DNA of 64,000 bases from Candidatus Obscuribacterales bacterium (GTDB lineage: Bacteria; Cyanobacteriota; Vampirovibrionia; Obscuribacterales; Obscuribacteraceae). The DNA is taken from assembly GCA_031292355.1 (NCBI GenBank), contig JARLHI010000057.1:62001-126000 (forward strand). The letters are read 5' to 3'. Below the pieces are notes generated by a model, which worked only from the letters and a program-made list of their open reading frames with translations, was not told the DNA's origin and ran no database searches. The translations under genes and the position numbers were made by a program. Shown piece after piece: positions 63,288 through 64,000 of the stretch (positions are counted from its first letter, which is position 1; each line of letters begins with the position of its first letter).

Positions 63288-64000
63288 GGCACAGACAAAG
63301 CAGCCCGCCTCGCTAAATTGTGGTCATTGATTGCTGCCGAAGCAGCTTCGTATTTTTTCGCCGTTTCTACATTATTCTGGCTGCGCAAAAGTCTTGCATA
63401 ATCGTACAAACATGAAGCCGTTATGGCACTTCGGTCTCCGCAGGCATTAGCGGTAGCTGTTAGCGCCCAGGCATAGATTTTGGCTGCCTGATCCAAATTG
63501 CCAGCAGAATAATAAAGCAGTGCGAGGTAATTCAATCTCAAAGCGACCTCCATTTTCTGCACACCAATAGGAACTGGTTTAAGTGAAGCAAGAATCTCAT
63601 TTACATCGCGGCTACTTTCGAGACTTGAAGTGGAAGTAGAATCAATTGCACTCAACATTGTTTCAGCGCGTTTAACCATCAAAGGATCGGCACCGTAAGC
63701 ATTTTTATAAATACTCAATGCCCGCTCAAGTAACGGTTTGGCTTCGGGCAATCTCTTTTCGGATATATAGACGTAAGCAAGTCCCGTCAAATCCCTTGCA
63801 GTGCTTGGATGATTGGGTCCCAAACTATCTAAATCGGTGGCGATCATCCGCTCATAGAATTCCTCACGCTGCTTGTTGATGCGCGCAAGTGTTGCATCCT
63901 TACTGGAGGCAGAAGATGCAGCGGTGACTACTTTTTCAATGGGGATTGTTTTCTGTTGTATATCAAGAACTTTGTCAAATTGGGATGCAGTTGGCTCATT
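63284..64000 (-). CDS. TPR protein, N-terminus beyond window
   Basis: The frame is open from the stop at 63284 to the right edge (about 238 residues visible). A Ser/Ala linker leads to ERMIATDLDSLGPNHPSTARDLTGLAYVYISEK, and a kinesin-light-chain TPR series follows (LPEAKPLLERALSIYKNAYG; LNYLALLYYSAGNLDQAAKI; a last helix ending ALSVP). The order and wording match the TPR protein at 54767 (YERM, DL, LG, HPS, ARDL or NDL). The two are paralogues flanking the efflux operon and a charged exported gene. The first residues are outside the window. Confidence 0.85.
   Translation of the reverse strand, partial: NEPTASQFDKVLDIQQKTIPIEKVVTAASSASSKDATLARINKQREEFYERMIATDLDSLGPNHPSTARDLTGLAYVYISEKRLPEAKPLLERALSIYKNAYGADPLMVKRAETMLSAIDSTSTSSLESSRDVNEILASLKPVPIGVQKMEVALRLNYLALLYYSAGNLDQAAKIYAWALTATANACGDRSAITASCLYDYARLLRSQNNVETAKKYEAASAAINDHNLARRAALSVP

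Noticed and set aside
1..64000. CRISPR arrays, transposons or prophage
   Set aside because: No regularly spaced direct repeats with variable spacers and no transposase, integrase or phage structural motif found by eye.

Overview
The window is chromosomal DNA of a Gram-negative bacterium. It has a complete TolC / RND / periplasmic-adaptor efflux operon, many exported proteins with ordinary signal peptides, and Shine-Dalgarno led genes packed on both strands. The gene mix includes several kinesin-light-chain style TPR proteins, a TPR-CHAT protein, a DUF3160 protein, a SpoIID-like protein in a non-sporulation context, a fused membrane/spermidine-synthase protein and an OmpR-type regulator. This suggests a non-photosynthetic relative of Cyanobacteria (Vampirovibrionia/Melainabacteria, Obscuribacterales-like). 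That assignment is inference from overall gene content. I see no rRNA, transposase, integrase, phage gene or CRISPR array.

Layout. 1-2.1 kb: an exported Lys/Ala-rich protein cut by the window edge, with 11-residue repeats, then a small membrane protein and a universal stress protein. 2.2-6.5 kb: a shikimate/chorismate block with chorismate mutase (+), aroB and aroC (-, translationally coupled) and aroA (+). 6.5-10.3 kb: an exported protein of unknown function, a secreted matrixin-like metalloprotease, a small orphan, and a tandem-Usp gene upstream of a multicopper-oxidase homologue that has lost most copper ligands. 10.7-15.7 kb: purB-malQ, an orphan, three evenly spaced palindromes, and rsmG. 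15.9-22 kb: a large acidic protein with a degenerate J-like domain, a receiver protein, and a membrane spermidine-synthase-like protein. 22-37.2 kb, mostly +: sbcC-like ATPase, hybrid histidine kinase, penicillin-acylase family hydrolase, serA, DUF3160 protein, exported protein and TPR protein. 37.2-46.3 kb: membrane protein, SpoIID-like protein, OmpR-type regulator, exported protein, TPR-CHAT protein, Spy-like protein, 56-residue peptide, histidine phosphatase and class II aldolase. 46.5-52.3 kb: zinc-ribbon/SH3b protein, tRNA-Pro(UGG), an MBOAT/SGNH acyl-transfer pair and a small exported protein. 52.3-64 kb: exported VWA and TPR proteins (coupled), an exported TPR protein apparently starting at ATT, the efflux operon, a charged exported protein, and a second TPR protein related to the first and cut by the window edge.

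Working together. AroB, AroC, AroA and chorismate mutase supply chorismate and prephenate for aromatic amino acids, and SerA starts serine synthesis. PurB serves purine synthesis and MalQ remodels glycogen or maltodextrin. A large share of the rest is envelope biology: efflux, O-acylation of a surface polymer, peptidoglycan-associated SpoIID and SH3b proteins, and exported repeat proteins. Two-component proteins and Usp proteins add signalling and stress functions. The parts that look least described are the 11-mer repeat protein, the ligand-less multicopper oxidase, the palindrome triplet, the J-like acidic protein, the exported VWA/TPR pair and the apparent ATT start.
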